Below, one piece after another: positions 28,636-38,753 of a stretch of DNA of 64,000 nt. This DNA is from Kineobactrum salinum. GTDB taxonomy: Bacteria > Pseudomonadota > Gammaproteobacteria > Pseudomonadales > Halieaceae. Numbering within the stretch: the first letter of the stretch is position 1; each line of letters opens with the position of its first letter. Location: NCBI RefSeq assembly GCF_010669285.1, contig NZ_CP048711.1, forward strand, positions 1,240,001 through 1,304,000, read 5' to 3'. Both the position numbers and the translations under genes were made by a program. The notes beneath the pieces are model-generated. The model did not search any database. It was not told where the DNA came from and saw only the letters and a program-made list of their open reading frames with translations.

Positions 28636-29333
28636 GCCGTCCCCTTCCATTCCAAATCTCCAAAGCAGAGAAATTCCCACATGCGCTCGTAGATGCCTCC
28701 CACCGACGTTGCGCGAGCAGCTGCCTCTTCCGCGCTGTATTCGATGATATCCAATGCGGCTGTCCGGGCCGGCAACAGCGCCAGTTCGACCCGCGCCGCG
28801 TCTTCCAGAAAGTATGCATTGGCGCAGGCGGCCTCGAGTCCAGCACCGGTCACAACAGCGCCGTTGCCGCGCAGCACGATCGCCACAGCTTCACCCAGGT
28901 GTTCGGCTACTGCAGCCGCCATTTCATCGTCCCGGACCAGCGCAGTACCGTTCCAAAGCGGCGGCGCAGGAAAAAAATAGGTACCCAATCCATGCAATGT
29001 CCGTGGTGTTGCTCCCAGCACCGAAAGCGCCATCACAGCCGGCGGTTGGATCCGGCAGATGCCACCGACATCGGGACGGCGACGATAGATTTCCCGGTGC
29101 AGCCGCACTTCACCGAGCACACCCTCCGGTAGTGGCTCCGTCAAAGCCACTTCAGTTCCCCTGGCGTGAGGCGCAACCGTTGACAACGGTTGGGGCGGAC
29201 TGACCAGAAAGGCGTCTTCGCTGATACGCTGACTGACATGGCCATAGGCATGGGTTAAACCGTGCCGTCCCATCGCCCGCGAAGCCAGGCGTACTCTTAA
29301 ATGGACATCGGTCGATTGATTATCAGCCAACAT
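28632..29333 (-). CDS. Class II aldolase-fold decarboxylase, HCOMODA/2-hydroxy-3-carboxymuconic semialdehyde decarboxylase-like
   Basis: The 233-residue protein has the class II aldolase/adducin fold (GLTHAYGHVSQRISEDAFLVSPP, HREIYRRRPDVGGICRIQPP, VLRGNGAVVTGAGLEAA). The usual zinc ligands are missing: the HxH motif is R94-I-Q96 and the third His is N157, while Glu75 remains. It lies directly after the extradiol dioxygenase, overlapping it by 11 bases. In p-cumate (cmtCD) and 2,3-dihydroxybenzoate (dhbAB) pathways a class II aldolase-like decarboxylase follows the extradiol enzyme and removes the 3-carboxylate from the cleavage product. That role is inferred from context. Confidence 0.8.
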   Translation of the reverse strand: MLADNQSTDVHLRVRLASRAMGRHGLTHAYGHVSQRISEDAFLVSPPQPLSTVAPHARGTEVALTEPLPEGVLGEVRLHREIYRRRPDVGGICRIQPPAVMALSVLGATPRTLHGLGTYFFPAPPLWNGTALVRDDEMAAAVAEHLGEAVAIVLRGNGAVVTGAGLEAACANAYFLEDAARVELALLPARTAALDIIEYSAEEAAARATSVGGIYERMWEFLCFGDLEWKGTA

Positions 29334-30225
29334 TGGAGGCGTCGCCCGCTGCAGCAGCCTCTGCCGCACGAAATTCAGCAATATCGGGTTTCGACCCCCA
29401 GGTGCAATAGCTGGTGGCTTCCCTGGGAAACTGCCGGGGCACATGCACCCGCTCCTCTTCTTCTGTAAAGATCCGCACCCCACATGAGTACTCGTAGATC
29501 ATGTCATCGGGCCCGTAAAAATACAGAAAGCGCGCGCCGGATGTGGCGTGGCGGCCCGGCCCAAAGGCGATCCGTACTCCCTGCTCACACAGCCAGTACC
29601 AGGAGCGCATGATGTCGTCGACTTCCCGGACCTGGAAGTTGACGTGATGCACGCCGGCCACCTGCGAGGTAAAGAGGGCCACCTTGTGGTGGACACCATC
29701 AATGCGCAACAACGCCGCATCGCCAATCCAGTCGCTGACCTTTGCACCCAACTGCTGGGTCCAGAAAGTCTCGTCCGTCGCGGCATCGGTGGTGCGCAAC
29801 CCCACATGGCTGAACGAGGTAATACCCGCGTCGCGCGACGGAAAATACCGCACTCCACTGGCGGCGGGCCGGGCAACCAGTTCGATGCAATTGCCGGTTG
29901 GGTCCTCGAACTGGACCATATCCATAACACGGCGCTGCTCGCACTGTGCCGCGCTGCCGTGGCGAACCCGATATCCGGCCTGTTCAAGCTCAGTGGCGGC
30001 GAGATCGAGCAACCCGGACGAGGCCATCTCGAAGCCAACCACATGGCCGGTGCCGGCGCCCTTTACATAGCAGACATTGTGATCGCGGTCGTCACCCCGC
30101 AGGTACGCGGCCTGTGAATTGCGCTCGACCAGCTCGAGACCCAGAATCCGAGTGGCGAACTCAACGCTTTCATCGAGCCGGTCCGTGCCGATCCTGACGT
30201 AACGAATATCGTGTAAGTCGGTCAT
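29323..30225 (-). CDS. Extradiol ring-cleavage dioxygenase, VOC type I (2,3-dihydroxybenzoate / dihydroxy-p-cumate 3,4-dioxygenase-like)
   Basis: This enzyme performs Fe(II)-dependent meta-cleavage of a catechol. Two vicinal-oxygen-chelate modules span about 6-120 and 136-250. The iron ligands are His140 (FSHVGLR), His194 (VHHVNFQV) and Glu245 (MIYEYSCG). The tail CTWGSKPDIAEF and the 300-residue length suggest the CmtC/DhbA-like branch rather than classical catechol 2,3-dioxygenase. The partner decarboxylase gene immediately downstream supports a 3-carboxylated catechol as substrate. ATG 30225 is one codon inside the longer reading from 30228. Confidence 0.88.
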   Translation of the reverse strand: MTDLHDIRYVRIGTDRLDESVEFATRILGLELVERNSQAAYLRGDDRDHNVCYVKGAGTGHVVGFEMASSGLLDLAATELEQAGYRVRHGSAAQCEQRRVMDMVQFEDPTGNCIELVARPAASGVRYFPSRDAGITSFSHVGLRTTDAATDETFWTQQLGAKVSDWIGDAALLRIDGVHHKVALFTSQVAGVHHVNFQVREVDDIMRSWYWLCEQGVRIAFGPGRHATSGARFLYFYGPDDMIYEYSCGVRIFTEEEERVHVPRQFPREATSYCTWGSKPDIAEFRAAEAAAAGDASNVG

Positions 30226-30255
30226 CACTATACCTCTTGATCCGATGGCGCAGGA

Positions 30256-30471
30256 CTAATCGCCCGGCTGTTTTGCCCTGTCTTGCACACGAAGGGTCAG
30301 GGATTTCCCCGCCACAAACCAGTGCTCCGCGGGAACCTCGGTAACGACCACGCGAATTCTTTCGCGCGGGGCGGAAAGCGTTCTGGCGATAGCGTCCGTA
30401 ACGGCTTCGGCCATTTGCTCAATGGCCTCTTCGCCACGGCCTTCCAAAATACTGATCTGTGCAAGCGGCAT
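30256..30471 (-). CDS. 4-oxalocrotonate tautomerase family protein
   Basis: The 71-residue enzyme starts MPLAQISILEGR: Pro-2 becomes the catalytic N-terminal base after Met removal. The Arg pair near 12 and 38-40 and the beta-alpha-beta layout match 4-OT/XylH. It isomerises 2-hydroxymuconate to 2-oxohex-3-enedioate. ATG 30471 is the right start; upstream in-frame sequence belongs to another frame of the dehydrogenase gene. It sits four bases after the dehydrogenase stop. Confidence 0.9.
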   Translation of the reverse strand: MPLAQISILEGRGEEAIEQMAEAVTDAIARTLSAPRERIRVVVTEVPAEHWFVAGKSLTLRVQDRAKQPGD

Positions 30472-30475
30472 GGCT

Positions 30476-31935
30476 TCAGACCTTGATACAGATGTTGGTA
30501 AGCTCGGAATAGAACGCGATCGAATGCATCCCGCCTTCGCGCCCGATCCCCGATTGTTTAGTGCCGCCAAAGGACGTCCGCAGATCCCGGAGGAACCAGC
30601 AATTGATCCAGCTGACACCGACCTCCACCGCTCTTCCCACACGATGCGCACGCGACAGGTCCTGCGTCCACACCGATGAGGCCAGGCCGTAATCGGTATC
30701 ATTTGCCAGCCGGACCGCCTCTGCTTCGCTATCGAACGGCGCGATATGGCAGCACGGCCCGAATATTTCCTCACGCGCGACGCGGGCATCTGGCGGCAGG
30801 CCGGTCCAGATCGTCGGTTCAACAAAATAGCCGCCTGCCGCCGCGCCGCTCAATTCGGGGACCCCGCCACCAGTTACCAGGGTCGCCCCTTCCTCGATGG
30901 CGAGACGGTAGTAACCGAGTACCTTTTCCCGATGCTCTGCCGAGATCAAGGGACCAAGAGAGGTTCCCTCCTCATGGGGAAGACCAGGACGAAGCGCCTC
31001 AGCCTTCTCCTTCATCGCCGCCAGGAAGCGTTCGAAGATCGGTCGCTCGACATAGATTCGCTCTGGCGCCAGGCATACCTGCCCCGTATTGACGAATGCG
31101 GCACGGGCAAGTCCTTCGACCGCCATCCCAAAGTCGCAGTCCGCGAAGACAATCGCCGGATTCTTCCCGCCGAGTTCAAATGACAGAGACTTGAGCGTGG
31201 CAGCCGCTGAATGCATGATCGCAGTGCCGGTATTCGTTTCGCCGGTAAAAGTGAGCGCCCGAATGCCTCGATGTGAAGTCAGCCATTCACCTGCGGAGTT
31301 CTCCCCGAAGCCATGTACCACGTTGAATACGCCGTCGGGGATACCAACATCTTTCATTACCTCAGCCAATAGTGTGGTGCTGGAAGGTGTCTCCTCCGAT
31401 GGCTTTACGATTACGGCATTGCCGCAGGCCAGCGCCGGCGCAACCTTCCAGGTCATCAACGCCAGCGGCAGATTCCACGGTGAGATTACGCCAACCACCC
31501 CAGCGGTTTGCGAACGGAATAATTGATGGCACGGCCGCCATCAGGCGTATCCGTCTCGAATACCTCGTTGGGGATGCTGGCGATGTAATCCGCGAAGGCA
31601 CGGAAGTTGGCAGCACCGCGTGGAATATCGACATGCGCGGCCAGGGTACGCGGCTTGCCGGTGTCGGCAATTTCCGCTGCCAAAAAATCATCGAAACGTG
31701 CTTCAATACCATCAGCAATCTTCATCAGAAGCGCACGGCGTTTCTCAAGGGGCATATTTCCCCATTCACCTTCTACACTACGACGCCCGGCCGCCACGGC
31801 TGCATCGATCATGGCCTGATCCGCTTCATGGGCGATCGCGTGCGTTTCGCCAGTGGCCGGATTATTGACGTCAAACGGGCGTCCGCCGTCGACAAACCGG
31901 CCATCAATGAAATTGCGTAAAATCACAGTATCCAA
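30476..31935 (-). CDS. 2-hydroxymuconic semialdehyde dehydrogenase, frameshifted
   Basis: This ALDH oxidises 2-hydroxymuconic semialdehyde to 2-hydroxymuconate. The N-terminal 149 residues (RNFIDGRFVDGG to SVRKPLG) run from 31935 and stop at 31486. The remainder (VGVISPWNLPLALMTWKVAP, FELGGKNPAIVF, NTGQVCLAPERIYV with the catalytic Cys) is in the next frame from 31498. One missing G in the coding-strand G4 run (forward C 31498-31501) reconciles the two into one protein of about 486 residues, the normal XylG/DmpC length. It is therefore likely intact in the organism. Confidence 0.9.
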
Positions 31936-31968
31936 TTGCTTCTCCAGGTTATAGATTTTCCGGAATAG

Positions 31969-33351
31969 TTAAGCGATAGCCTGTACTTCGCACTGGTTGC
32001 GCCACCGCTGAGCCATAGCGAAGCGTACGCAAAGTAGCGCAACGCCTGATAGCACCCCTGGAGTCGTTGCCGCCAAGAATACTGCGGCCGGACTCCAACC
32101 AATGGCCAGCAGGTACCCTGCAATAACCGGCGCACCGCTGGCACCTATTCGGCCAACCCCGAAAGCCCAGCCGAACCCGGTATTCTTGATGGACTCCGGG
32201 TAGGATTCCAGAATCACCAAAATGCAACCGGCGTGATAGGCACAGATTGTCGCGGCAATGACGAAGATAAACACCGGCGCCAATTGCGGATACTGAAGGG
32301 TAACCGGCAGAATCAGCATGGAAATGATATAGACCGCAATTTCGATAAACAGTACTTTGTACAGGCCATAGCGGGTGGTGAGCCAGCCCTGCGCAATGGT
32401 TCCGATTGCACCGCCAAGGCCAAACATTGCCGCCGCATCCATGCCGGCAGTCGCCGCCATGCCCGAACTGAGCAGCAGAGCCGGTGTCCAGTTGATCACA
32501 AAATACAGGATCGCCTGATTCATCATAAAGACCAACCAGAACAGGAGAGTCAGCTTCCACATATTTCCCTTGAACAGGTTCGCCACCAGTTTTTTGTCAT
32601 TTGCGGATTCATCAACTGCGTCATTGTCCACGGTGACAGCACTGATGCCGTTGACCTGAAACAATTTTCTGACCGCGGAGACAGCGCGCCTCTGGTCCTG
32701 TTTCTTGCGGACGAGAAAATGTATCGACTCCGGCACGATCAGCGCCGCCATTGCCGTCAATACCAGGGTGCCAGCTCCGACAACATATAGAAGCATTTGC
32801 CAATTGGACCAGGGGATAATGACTCTGGCCATTAAACCACCGAGCAATGAACCCAGGGGGACGAAAGCGATCATCAGCGTAACCACCCGCCGTGATAACC
32901 GTTGTGGCGAAAGTTCCGCGGCGAGAGAAATAGCAGTCGGTAATGCTGCGCCAAGACCCACCCCGGTCAAGAACCGCACGATCATCAGCTCTTCAAGAGT
33001 GCCGACACAGGCCGTCACTACGGTGCCTATACCTGCCAGGCTCATGCCAAAAACTACCACCTTCTTGCGGCCCAGCCACTGATCGGCCGCAGCCGTCAGG
33101 AACAGCGCGCCGACTATTGCGCCAATCAGACTGATGGAAAATACCAAACCGAAGCTCGAGATCGGAATGGCGAGATCCCTGGCCAGATCATGGGCAATCA
33201 GCCCGAGTACCTGATTATCCATGCCATCCGACAACACCAGAAGACCAAGCAGCCCGATAACCAGGATCTGGCGCGCCGTTAATTTGCCCTCTCTTATCTG
33301 CTGTGAGAAGTTCAATGTGGACGCTTGTCGACTGCTTCCTGACTCTGTCAT
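31969..33351 (-). CDS. MFS transporter, aromatic acid:H+ symporter family
   Basis: The 460-residue permease has twelve predicted membrane helices, a long central cytoplasmic loop (about 225-265) and the MFS loop motifs around DQWLGRKKV (helix 2-3) and RFLTGVGLGAALPTA (helix 4). The early Asp in DGMDNQVLG is typical of the AAHS family (PcaK, BenK). It probably imports an aromatic acid across the inner membrane. The gene lies between a TonB receptor and the meta-pathway enzymes, 12 bases from the receptor stop, with AAGGA before the ATG. Confidence 0.92.
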   Translation of the reverse strand: MTESGSSRQASTLNFSQQIREGKLTARQILVIGLLGLLVLSDGMDNQVLGLIAHDLARDLAIPISSFGLVFSISLIGAIVGALFLTAAADQWLGRKKVVVFGMSLAGIGTVVTACVGTLEELMIVRFLTGVGLGAALPTAISLAAELSPQRLSRRVVTLMIAFVPLGSLLGGLMARVIIPWSNWQMLLYVVGAGTLVLTAMAALIVPESIHFLVRKKQDQRRAVSAVRKLFQVNGISAVTVDNDAVDESANDKKLVANLFKGNMWKLTLLFWLVFMMNQAILYFVINWTPALLLSSGMAATAGMDAAAMFGLGGAIGTIAQGWLTTRYGLYKVLFIEIAVYIISMLILPVTLQYPQLAPVFIFVIAATICAYHAGCILVILESYPESIKNTGFGWAFGVGRIGASGAPVIAGYLLAIGWSPAAVFLAATTPGVLSGVALLCVRFAMAQRWRNQCEVQAIA

Positions 33352-33363
33352 TGTTGGGTTCCT

Positions 33364-35732
33364 TTAAAACTTCTTCGTGACCATAACGGCAAGGGATCTC
33401 GGCCGATCAACCCTGACAGACACCGCATTCGATGCCGACATCGCCGCACGGTAGGAGCCCGTTTCTCTATCGGTGACATTCTTGGCGACTATGGCCACTT
33501 CCCAGCTCTCATTCGCATCACTGATGGCCGCGCGCAGATCAAGTTTTGCATAGCCTGACTGGGCAGTTAGCGGATCGATACTTGCTTGCTGATAGAAATC
33601 TGAGGTGAAATATAACCAGGCTCCCACATTGAGCTTAAGGTCAGGGGTTATGGCAAAGCCATAACTGCCTGTCACGCTGCCACTCCATTCCGGTGCATAG
33701 GCTTTTGGGCGGCCACCAAGATCCTGCAGGCAGCCGGGTATAGTGGCGTTTTGCAGCAAGGTGCAAGGGGCATTGGGATAATCCAGATATTCCGCGTCCA
33801 GGTACCCGATACTGGCGCCCAGGTTCAAACCATCCACCGAGCGCAGGGCAATTTCCGCCTCGATTCCCTGTGAGCGCGCCTTGGCTACATTGCCGATGAT
33901 GCCGTTAAAGACACCGGTCTCTGGGTCGATAACGGAGGTCGATTCCTGCAGATCATCATAGCGGCTGTGGAACACCGTTAAATTGGTAGTCAGCCCTCTA
34001 TCGAACCATGCGGCTTTGATACCAGCTTCATAGGACTCGACGGTTTCCGGTTCGAACATGTCCAGGTTCTGACCGATATTCCAGCCTCCGGCCTTGAACC
34101 CGGTTGAGTAGGACGCATAGATCATGGTATCCGCGCTAAGGTCATACTGCACATTGACCGAGGGCATAAACTTGTCATCGGTACGCTCGGTAACCGGATA
34201 GTCGCCTGCGGCACGACCGACAGTACTGGTCCAGGCGCTGAACGCATCGTCGGAAAAGTCCTCTACAACCTGCCCTACCTCGTTGCCGACACCCGCTCGC
34301 GTGCTACGATGCGCCTCCTTGCGGATAGAGCTGTAACGGGCCCCGAGGTCAATCCGGAATTGTTCCGTTATATTGATGGTCGCGGCGGCAAACGCCGATC
34401 TATTGGATTGATCCTGTTCGCCGAATACCTCCTGAGCAATCGGTGTACTTTCTGGAATAACGCCAGCCGGTGGCACCAGCGCCCAGAAAGGGGCGAAGTA
34501 AAAACCCAGGTTGACCCCGCCTTCGAGCCGGGAATCGTCATAATAGAGCCCCATCATATAATCGACCCGACCACCCAGATCGGATTGGAGCCGTATCTCC
34601 TGGCTAAACGACCTGAAATCTTCCGGCTGTGAGAGCGGCAGGCCACTCGGCATATCGAGCCCAGGCACGGGAAGTATCGCGCCGTTTACCGTAGTTCTGA
34701 AGAGATCGTGCTGGTAATATCCCGTGGTCGACGTGATGGTATGCTCATCAAGTGTCCATGCCGCGGTCAGAGCGCTGTTGACAGATTCCAGATTGAAACT
34801 GGAATTTCCGGTCGCGGTGACATAATCGATTTCATTGTCGTGCAAGCCCTCGTCGATGAGGGCCTGGCATGCCGGTCGCGGGCCACCAAATTCCGGGCCG
34901 GGCGGGCAGTGGACGGTCTCCTGCAATTCCGAATTTTTGTCATCATAGTCGGCATAATCGACCCGCAGGTTGACATCGAGATCAGATGTCTCATAGCGCA
35001 GCGCCACCCTGCCCTGCACGTCCGAGTTGTCCGGCCCCTCAGTGTCAAACCGCCGGTTCTCGACATAGCCGTCCATCCCGAAAGACCGGATAGCGGCGCG
35101 TCCGGAAATCGTATCGGTCAATGGTCCGCCTACTGCCACCTGAAAATCATACTCATCCTCGCCCGGTGCGTAGAGCGCGGATGCATAGCCATCAACCTCC
35201 TGAGTCGGTTTGCGGGTCACGATGCTCATCGCACCCGCAATGGCGTTGCTGCCGAAATAGGTGGACTGGGGACCTTTCAGTACCTCAATCCGCTCGAGAT
35301 CGAGGAAACCGCCACGGATTACCTGTGACCGGCTTATGTACACACCGTCAACGAATATCGCCACCGCCTGCTCGAAACCCATGTTAAAGCCGGAGCCAAC
35401 ACCGCGAATATTCAACGAGTCCGAGGCACCCGCATTGTTGATCCGGACCCCACTGATGCGGTTGCCCAGATCGATAAAGTCCACCACCTGGGCGGCGCGC
35501 AGTTCATCACCCCCGCAACGGACACGGACATCGGCACATCCTGCAAACTTTGCGCGCGTCTTTGCGAAGTAACCACAATCTCTTCCAGGGCTGGATTGTT
35601 GTTCGCGTGGATATCTTGCGCCAAAGCTGCTACCGGAACCAAAGTACAGGCAACGCAGGACGCAACAATCCTGGCTGTACGGACTGGTAGCAGCTTGCCC
35701 CTGAACTCACCTTTAGCTTCACTGATTTTCAT
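33364..35732 (-). CDS. TonB-dependent outer-membrane receptor, frameshifted near the plug
   Basis: From ATG 35732 (after GAGG), the product has a signal peptide (ARIVASCVACTLVPVAALA), a TonB box region (LEEIVVTSQRRAQSLQDVPMSVSV) and then a break. Adding one G to the coding-strand G5 run (forward C 35510-35514) restores AGGDELRAAQVVDFIDLGNRI and joins the 707-residue remainder: a plug with LERIEVLKGPQSTYFGSNAIAGAMSI and a barrel ending LAVMVTKKF. It heads the long operon running through the MFS permease to the meta-pathway enzymes, so it likely imports the aromatic substrate. Confidence 0.92.
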
Positions 35733-35826
35733 TCGACCACCCTCTGTTATTGAGCATTCATTGCCAACTGAATGCCATGTTTTTAGTCGTTTCGGAGTAT
35801 TGATACATCGCATTATCTTATTTCCT

Positions 35827-35856
35827 AATACGTTATACTAGCATAACGTATAATAC
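35827..35856. promoter_or_regulatory. Predicted palindromic operator of the meta-pathway operon
   Basis: ATACGTTAT (35828-35836) and ATAACGTAT (35843-35851) are perfect 9-base arms around ACTAGC. The core CATAACGTATA matches the CATAAC-N-TAT half-site before the other operons of the cluster. It lies about 95 bases upstream of the receptor ATG. Confidence 0.6.
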
Positions 35857-35887
35857 AACAACAAATTATTCCTGCGGTGCAGAGATA

Positions 35888-36865
35888 TCAACTACCTGCC
35901 TCCCATAACACCCACCCTGCGCCCGCCGTGGCGATATGTGCTGGAAAATAGTCAACCACCTGGCATGTTGCCGCAGGCTGGGCAGCACTCATCGCGCCCG
36001 CCGTAACCAGCCAGGTTCGCAGTTCACCGGTACCCGAGTCAGTTGCCGCGGAGCGAAACGAGAACAGTCCTTCCAACTCGTCCAAATTGCCCGATTCAAG
36101 GCATTCCAACACCCAGCGATCAAGGACCTGGTCGACCCAGCCTGAGCGAGGTCCAGAGGGATCGTGGGACATCCCACCACTGCCATAAATCGCGACCGGC
36201 AGGGAAAGATCGTTGCAGATCTCCCCAATCGCGCGGCCAAGCGCCAGACATCGCTCCCCGGTGAGGACCGCGGTCGACCGTTCGATAGTCTTGATAATGA
36301 CTGGCACGACCGGTATCTCCAGTCCTGGCATCAGCAGTGGTAAAGGCCGGGTAAGTGCGTGCGGCGCTCGCCGCTCCGGGCGTCCCTGGGGATTGATCCG
36401 GCGGCTGATGGACACATCAAAATCCTTGCGGACCAATTCTGCCTGCAACTGCGCGGCAAGCTCCGGAATGACCTTCAACCGTACGCCAAACCGATCGAAA
36501 TCCTCCCAGAACTGAGCCGGTGGCTCCGAATCAAAGTCGCCGCAATTGTGGAATCCCTCAATCTCCTCTTCGCCTGAATAGATCATGACATTCGGCAGAT
36601 GGGCCGCGGAGAACCATTCGTCCTGATCGCCGGCGATAACAATCAAGGCCGCGGGCTGGCGTGCGGCAAGGGCGGTCTCCAGCCGCTGGAATGCCAGCCG
36701 GCGGCGCTCGACCCACTCCTTGACCCGCACCTCGTCCTCCTGCCCGACCTCCAGCGGCTGGGGAATATCGCCGCTAATCAGCTGCCAATACCGCTTCCAA
36801 CCCGGATAGGTGTCCTGAAACAAACTGGGGAAATGCGAGGACGCCATCCCGACGACTATAGGCAT
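35888..36865 (-). CDS. LigB-type class III extradiol dioxygenase-like protein
   Basis: The protein has 325 residues from ATG 36865 (GGAGG eight bases upstream; the first-codon pattern MPIVVG parallels the neighbour's MPIIIG). Compared with LigB, His11 in SSHFPSLF, the catalytic His in GSGGMSHDP and the iron-binding Glu in GELRTWLV are retained. The second iron His is replaced within GDQDEWF, as in GDDQ-type subfamilies. The VDHG segment is absent. It is co-transcribed with the paralogous gene just upstream, whose stop it nearly overlaps. Ring cleavage of a second catechol-like compound is plausible but unproven. Confidence 0.8.
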   Translation of the reverse strand: MPIVVGMASSHFPSLFQDTYPGWKRYWQLISGDIPQPLEVGQEDEVRVKEWVERRRLAFQRLETALAARQPAALIVIAGDQDEWFSAAHLPNVMIYSGEEEIEGFHNCGDFDSEPPAQFWEDFDRFGVRLKVIPELAAQLQAELVRKDFDVSISRRINPQGRPERRAPHALTRPLPLLMPGLEIPVVPVIIKTIERSTAVLTGERCLALGRAIGEICNDLSLPVAIYGSGGMSHDPSGPRSGWVDQVLDRWVLECLESGNLDELEGLFSFRSAATDSGTGELRTWLVTAGAMSAAQPAATCQVVDYFPAHIATAGAGWVLWEAGS

Positions 36866-36870
36866 GCTCA

Positions 36871-37788
36871 TTACCTCCAGATAACAGTTGCCACACCCGT
36901 GGCCGCATGGTGAAAAGGCATGTAATCGATAATCTCGGCGCGACGACCTGTACTCTCGAGAGCGGCCCCCGCGGCAGCCCACAGGCGTATTTCCGCCGAG
37001 CTTCCCAGCAGTGTCCGAGACCGCGCGCGCCAGATACCTGCGATCTCCGCCGAGCGCCCTTGCGTCAAGCGCGCGAGCACCCAGTTGTCAAGTACATCGT
37101 CAATCCACCCGGCCATATCTCCACCCGGGGCGCCGGACAAGCCGCCACTGACGAGAATCCCCAGGCGCTGATCAGTCAACTCTGCGGCCTGGCTGAGCGC
37201 GCGGCCGAACGCATGGATTCGGGCGCCCGGGATCACCGGCTCGACATGACAGTTAATATGGATGGGAATAAGCGGTAGCGTATTTGCCAACCGCGCCACT
37301 GCCTCGACTTCCTGCCCACCGACGCCGCGCTCCGGATTTCCCACAGGCCGGAAATCACCGCGCGATTCAGCAAGGTCGAAACCATCCCGAACCAATTGTT
37401 CGATCAGTATGTCAGCCAGTTCTGCATGACAGCTAAAGCGTTGGATCGCCGACGGTTCTCCGAGCGCTTCGATCGCGGTGTCGCCCCACACCTCTCCCCC
37501 GACCTGCATATGGAGTTGCGGCACGTTGGAATCGTCAAACAGATCGCCCCGATCCGCGGTAAGTACAATCAGCGCGTCCAGCTCACTCTTTGCGATTAAT
37601 TGCTCGATGGCCGAGAACCCGCGGAAAACCCGGTCCTCGAAATCATCCAGGACCGCACTATCTTCGCTGCCAGCACTCTCCGGTTGAACCGCGCCCTTTC
37701 TAAGAAACTCAGAGACTGCGCCCCAGTCGCTGCGCTTCCTGTAAAGAAGCGGAGAGTAGCTAATCCCCGCACCAATTATGATTGGCAT
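36871..37788 (-). CDS. LigB-like paralogue lacking key active-site residues
   Basis: The 305-residue LigB-fold protein (MPIIIGAGISYSPLLY) is a tandem paralogue of the downstream gene. The His positions important in LigB are replaced: H12 equivalent by Tyr (ISYSPL), the catalytic His by Gly (SGGLSGAPG) and the N-D-H segment by ADRGDLF; only the Glu segment (AEIRLW) persists. It may be a structural or regulatory partner subunit for the other copy. The stop and next start lie within GGAGGTAATG, so the two are translationally coupled. Confidence 0.78.
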   Translation of the reverse strand: MPIIIGAGISYSPLLYRKRSDWGAVSEFLRKGAVQPESAGSEDSAVLDDFEDRVFRGFSAIEQLIAKSELDALIVLTADRGDLFDDSNVPQLHMQVGGEVWGDTAIEALGEPSAIQRFSCHAELADILIEQLVRDGFDLAESRGDFRPVGNPERGVGGQEVEAVARLANTLPLIPIHINCHVEPVIPGARIHAFGRALSQAAELTDQRLGILVSGGLSGAPGGDMAGWIDDVLDNWVLARLTQGRSAEIAGIWRARSRTLLGSSAEIRLWAAAGAALESTGRRAEIIDYMPFHHAATGVATVIWR

Positions 37789-38182
37789 ACTGTCTCCCCG
37801 TACATTCGACGCTACTGAACTGCTGCAAACTTATGTCATGATAGCATAACTTATTATGTAGTCTCAATATGGGTTTCCAGCTGTATTCAAGTCCCACCAA
37901 GGGCGAATAAACCAAGCTGAGGCTACAACCGCGGCCAACCTTGACGGGCAGCTGAAAAACAGCCTGCCTCATTGGCCACGCCGTGGTGGATGACCAAATC
38001 AAGCACCTAAGTGATTGATCTGTAGGGGAGAATACAGGTGCAGTGTATCGGAGAGAAGAGGAGTTCAGAGCGCCACATTGGCTTGAAGCTCTGCAAGAGG
38101 AAATTGTCAGGAATGCATAGTCAAGGAAGAAAGTGACAATCCCGAAGGTGACAGGAGGCAGTTTGTATTGGTGTTATTGGTG
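37789..38182. promoter_or_regulatory. Intergenic region with operator before the LigB-like pair
   Basis: This 394-base gap lies between the MarR gene stop and the LigB-like pair. Near its left end (37831-37849) is TTATG-N9-CATAA, extended to CATAACTTATT, the same half-site as before the Rieske genes, about 45 bases from the ATG. No convincing gene or RNA is seen in the rest. Confidence 0.6.
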
Positions 38183-38719
38183 TTATTCCTGTTCTTTCTG
38201 ACTTTCAACGAAGTTATTGATGTTCATATAACAACGCTCCAACAATTTGGGAAAGAGTTTTGCCTCCCTCTCAGAAAAACCCTCGGTAATCACCTCAAGC
38301 AATTGTTGCCGTTTGGCCGCAACATCTTCAGCCACCTTCTTGCCGCCATCGGTAAGAAAGACCAGCGCCTTGCGACGATCCTTGCCCGTCATGCGCTGGA
38401 CAAGGCCTGCCTTTTCCAGAAAATCAACTGCTTTGCCAATCGCAGCATCCTTCAAATTCAGACGGATACCAAGCTCACGCTGAGACATCCCGTCCAACTC
38501 GCGAAGAACAGCGAGGGGATACCAGGCGCTAAGCGTAAGATCCATCGGCTCTAGCAGCACATCGATCGCGCGGATTTCCAGAATCCGGATCATCCGGACG
38601 AGATAATCGACCTGACCCTCAAAGATTGGCTCAAGATCTATATGAGAGGCCTGAATGTTGTGGGGTTCGTTAAATGGCTCGGAACGACGTGGTGCCCTGG
38701 GCTTTTTTCGTGGCTTCAT
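38183..38719 (-). CDS. MarR family transcriptional regulator
   Basis: The 178-residue winged helix protein runs from ATG 38719. A basic, proline-rich N-terminus (MKPRKKPRAPRR) precedes the MarR fold, with the recognition region GMSQRELGIRLNLKDAAIGKAVDFLEKAGLV (about 90-120) and the wing RMTGKDRRKALVFLTDGGKK. Several MarR proteins repress aromatic catabolic genes and are released by pathway compounds. Its position amid seven promoters sharing an operator makes it the best candidate regulator of the cluster. A similar half-site sits just upstream, suggesting autoregulation. Confidence 0.9.
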   Translation of the reverse strand: MKPRKKPRAPRRSEPFNEPHNIQASHIDLEPIFEGQVDYLVRMIRILEIRAIDVLLEPMDLTLSAWYPLAVLRELDGMSQRELGIRLNLKDAAIGKAVDFLEKAGLVQRMTGKDRRKALVFLTDGGKKVAEDVAAKRQQLLEVITEGFSEREAKLFPKLLERCYMNINNFVESQKEQE

Positions 38720-38753
38720 GCTAGCTATCATAATGATCCGGCAACTATTTGTG

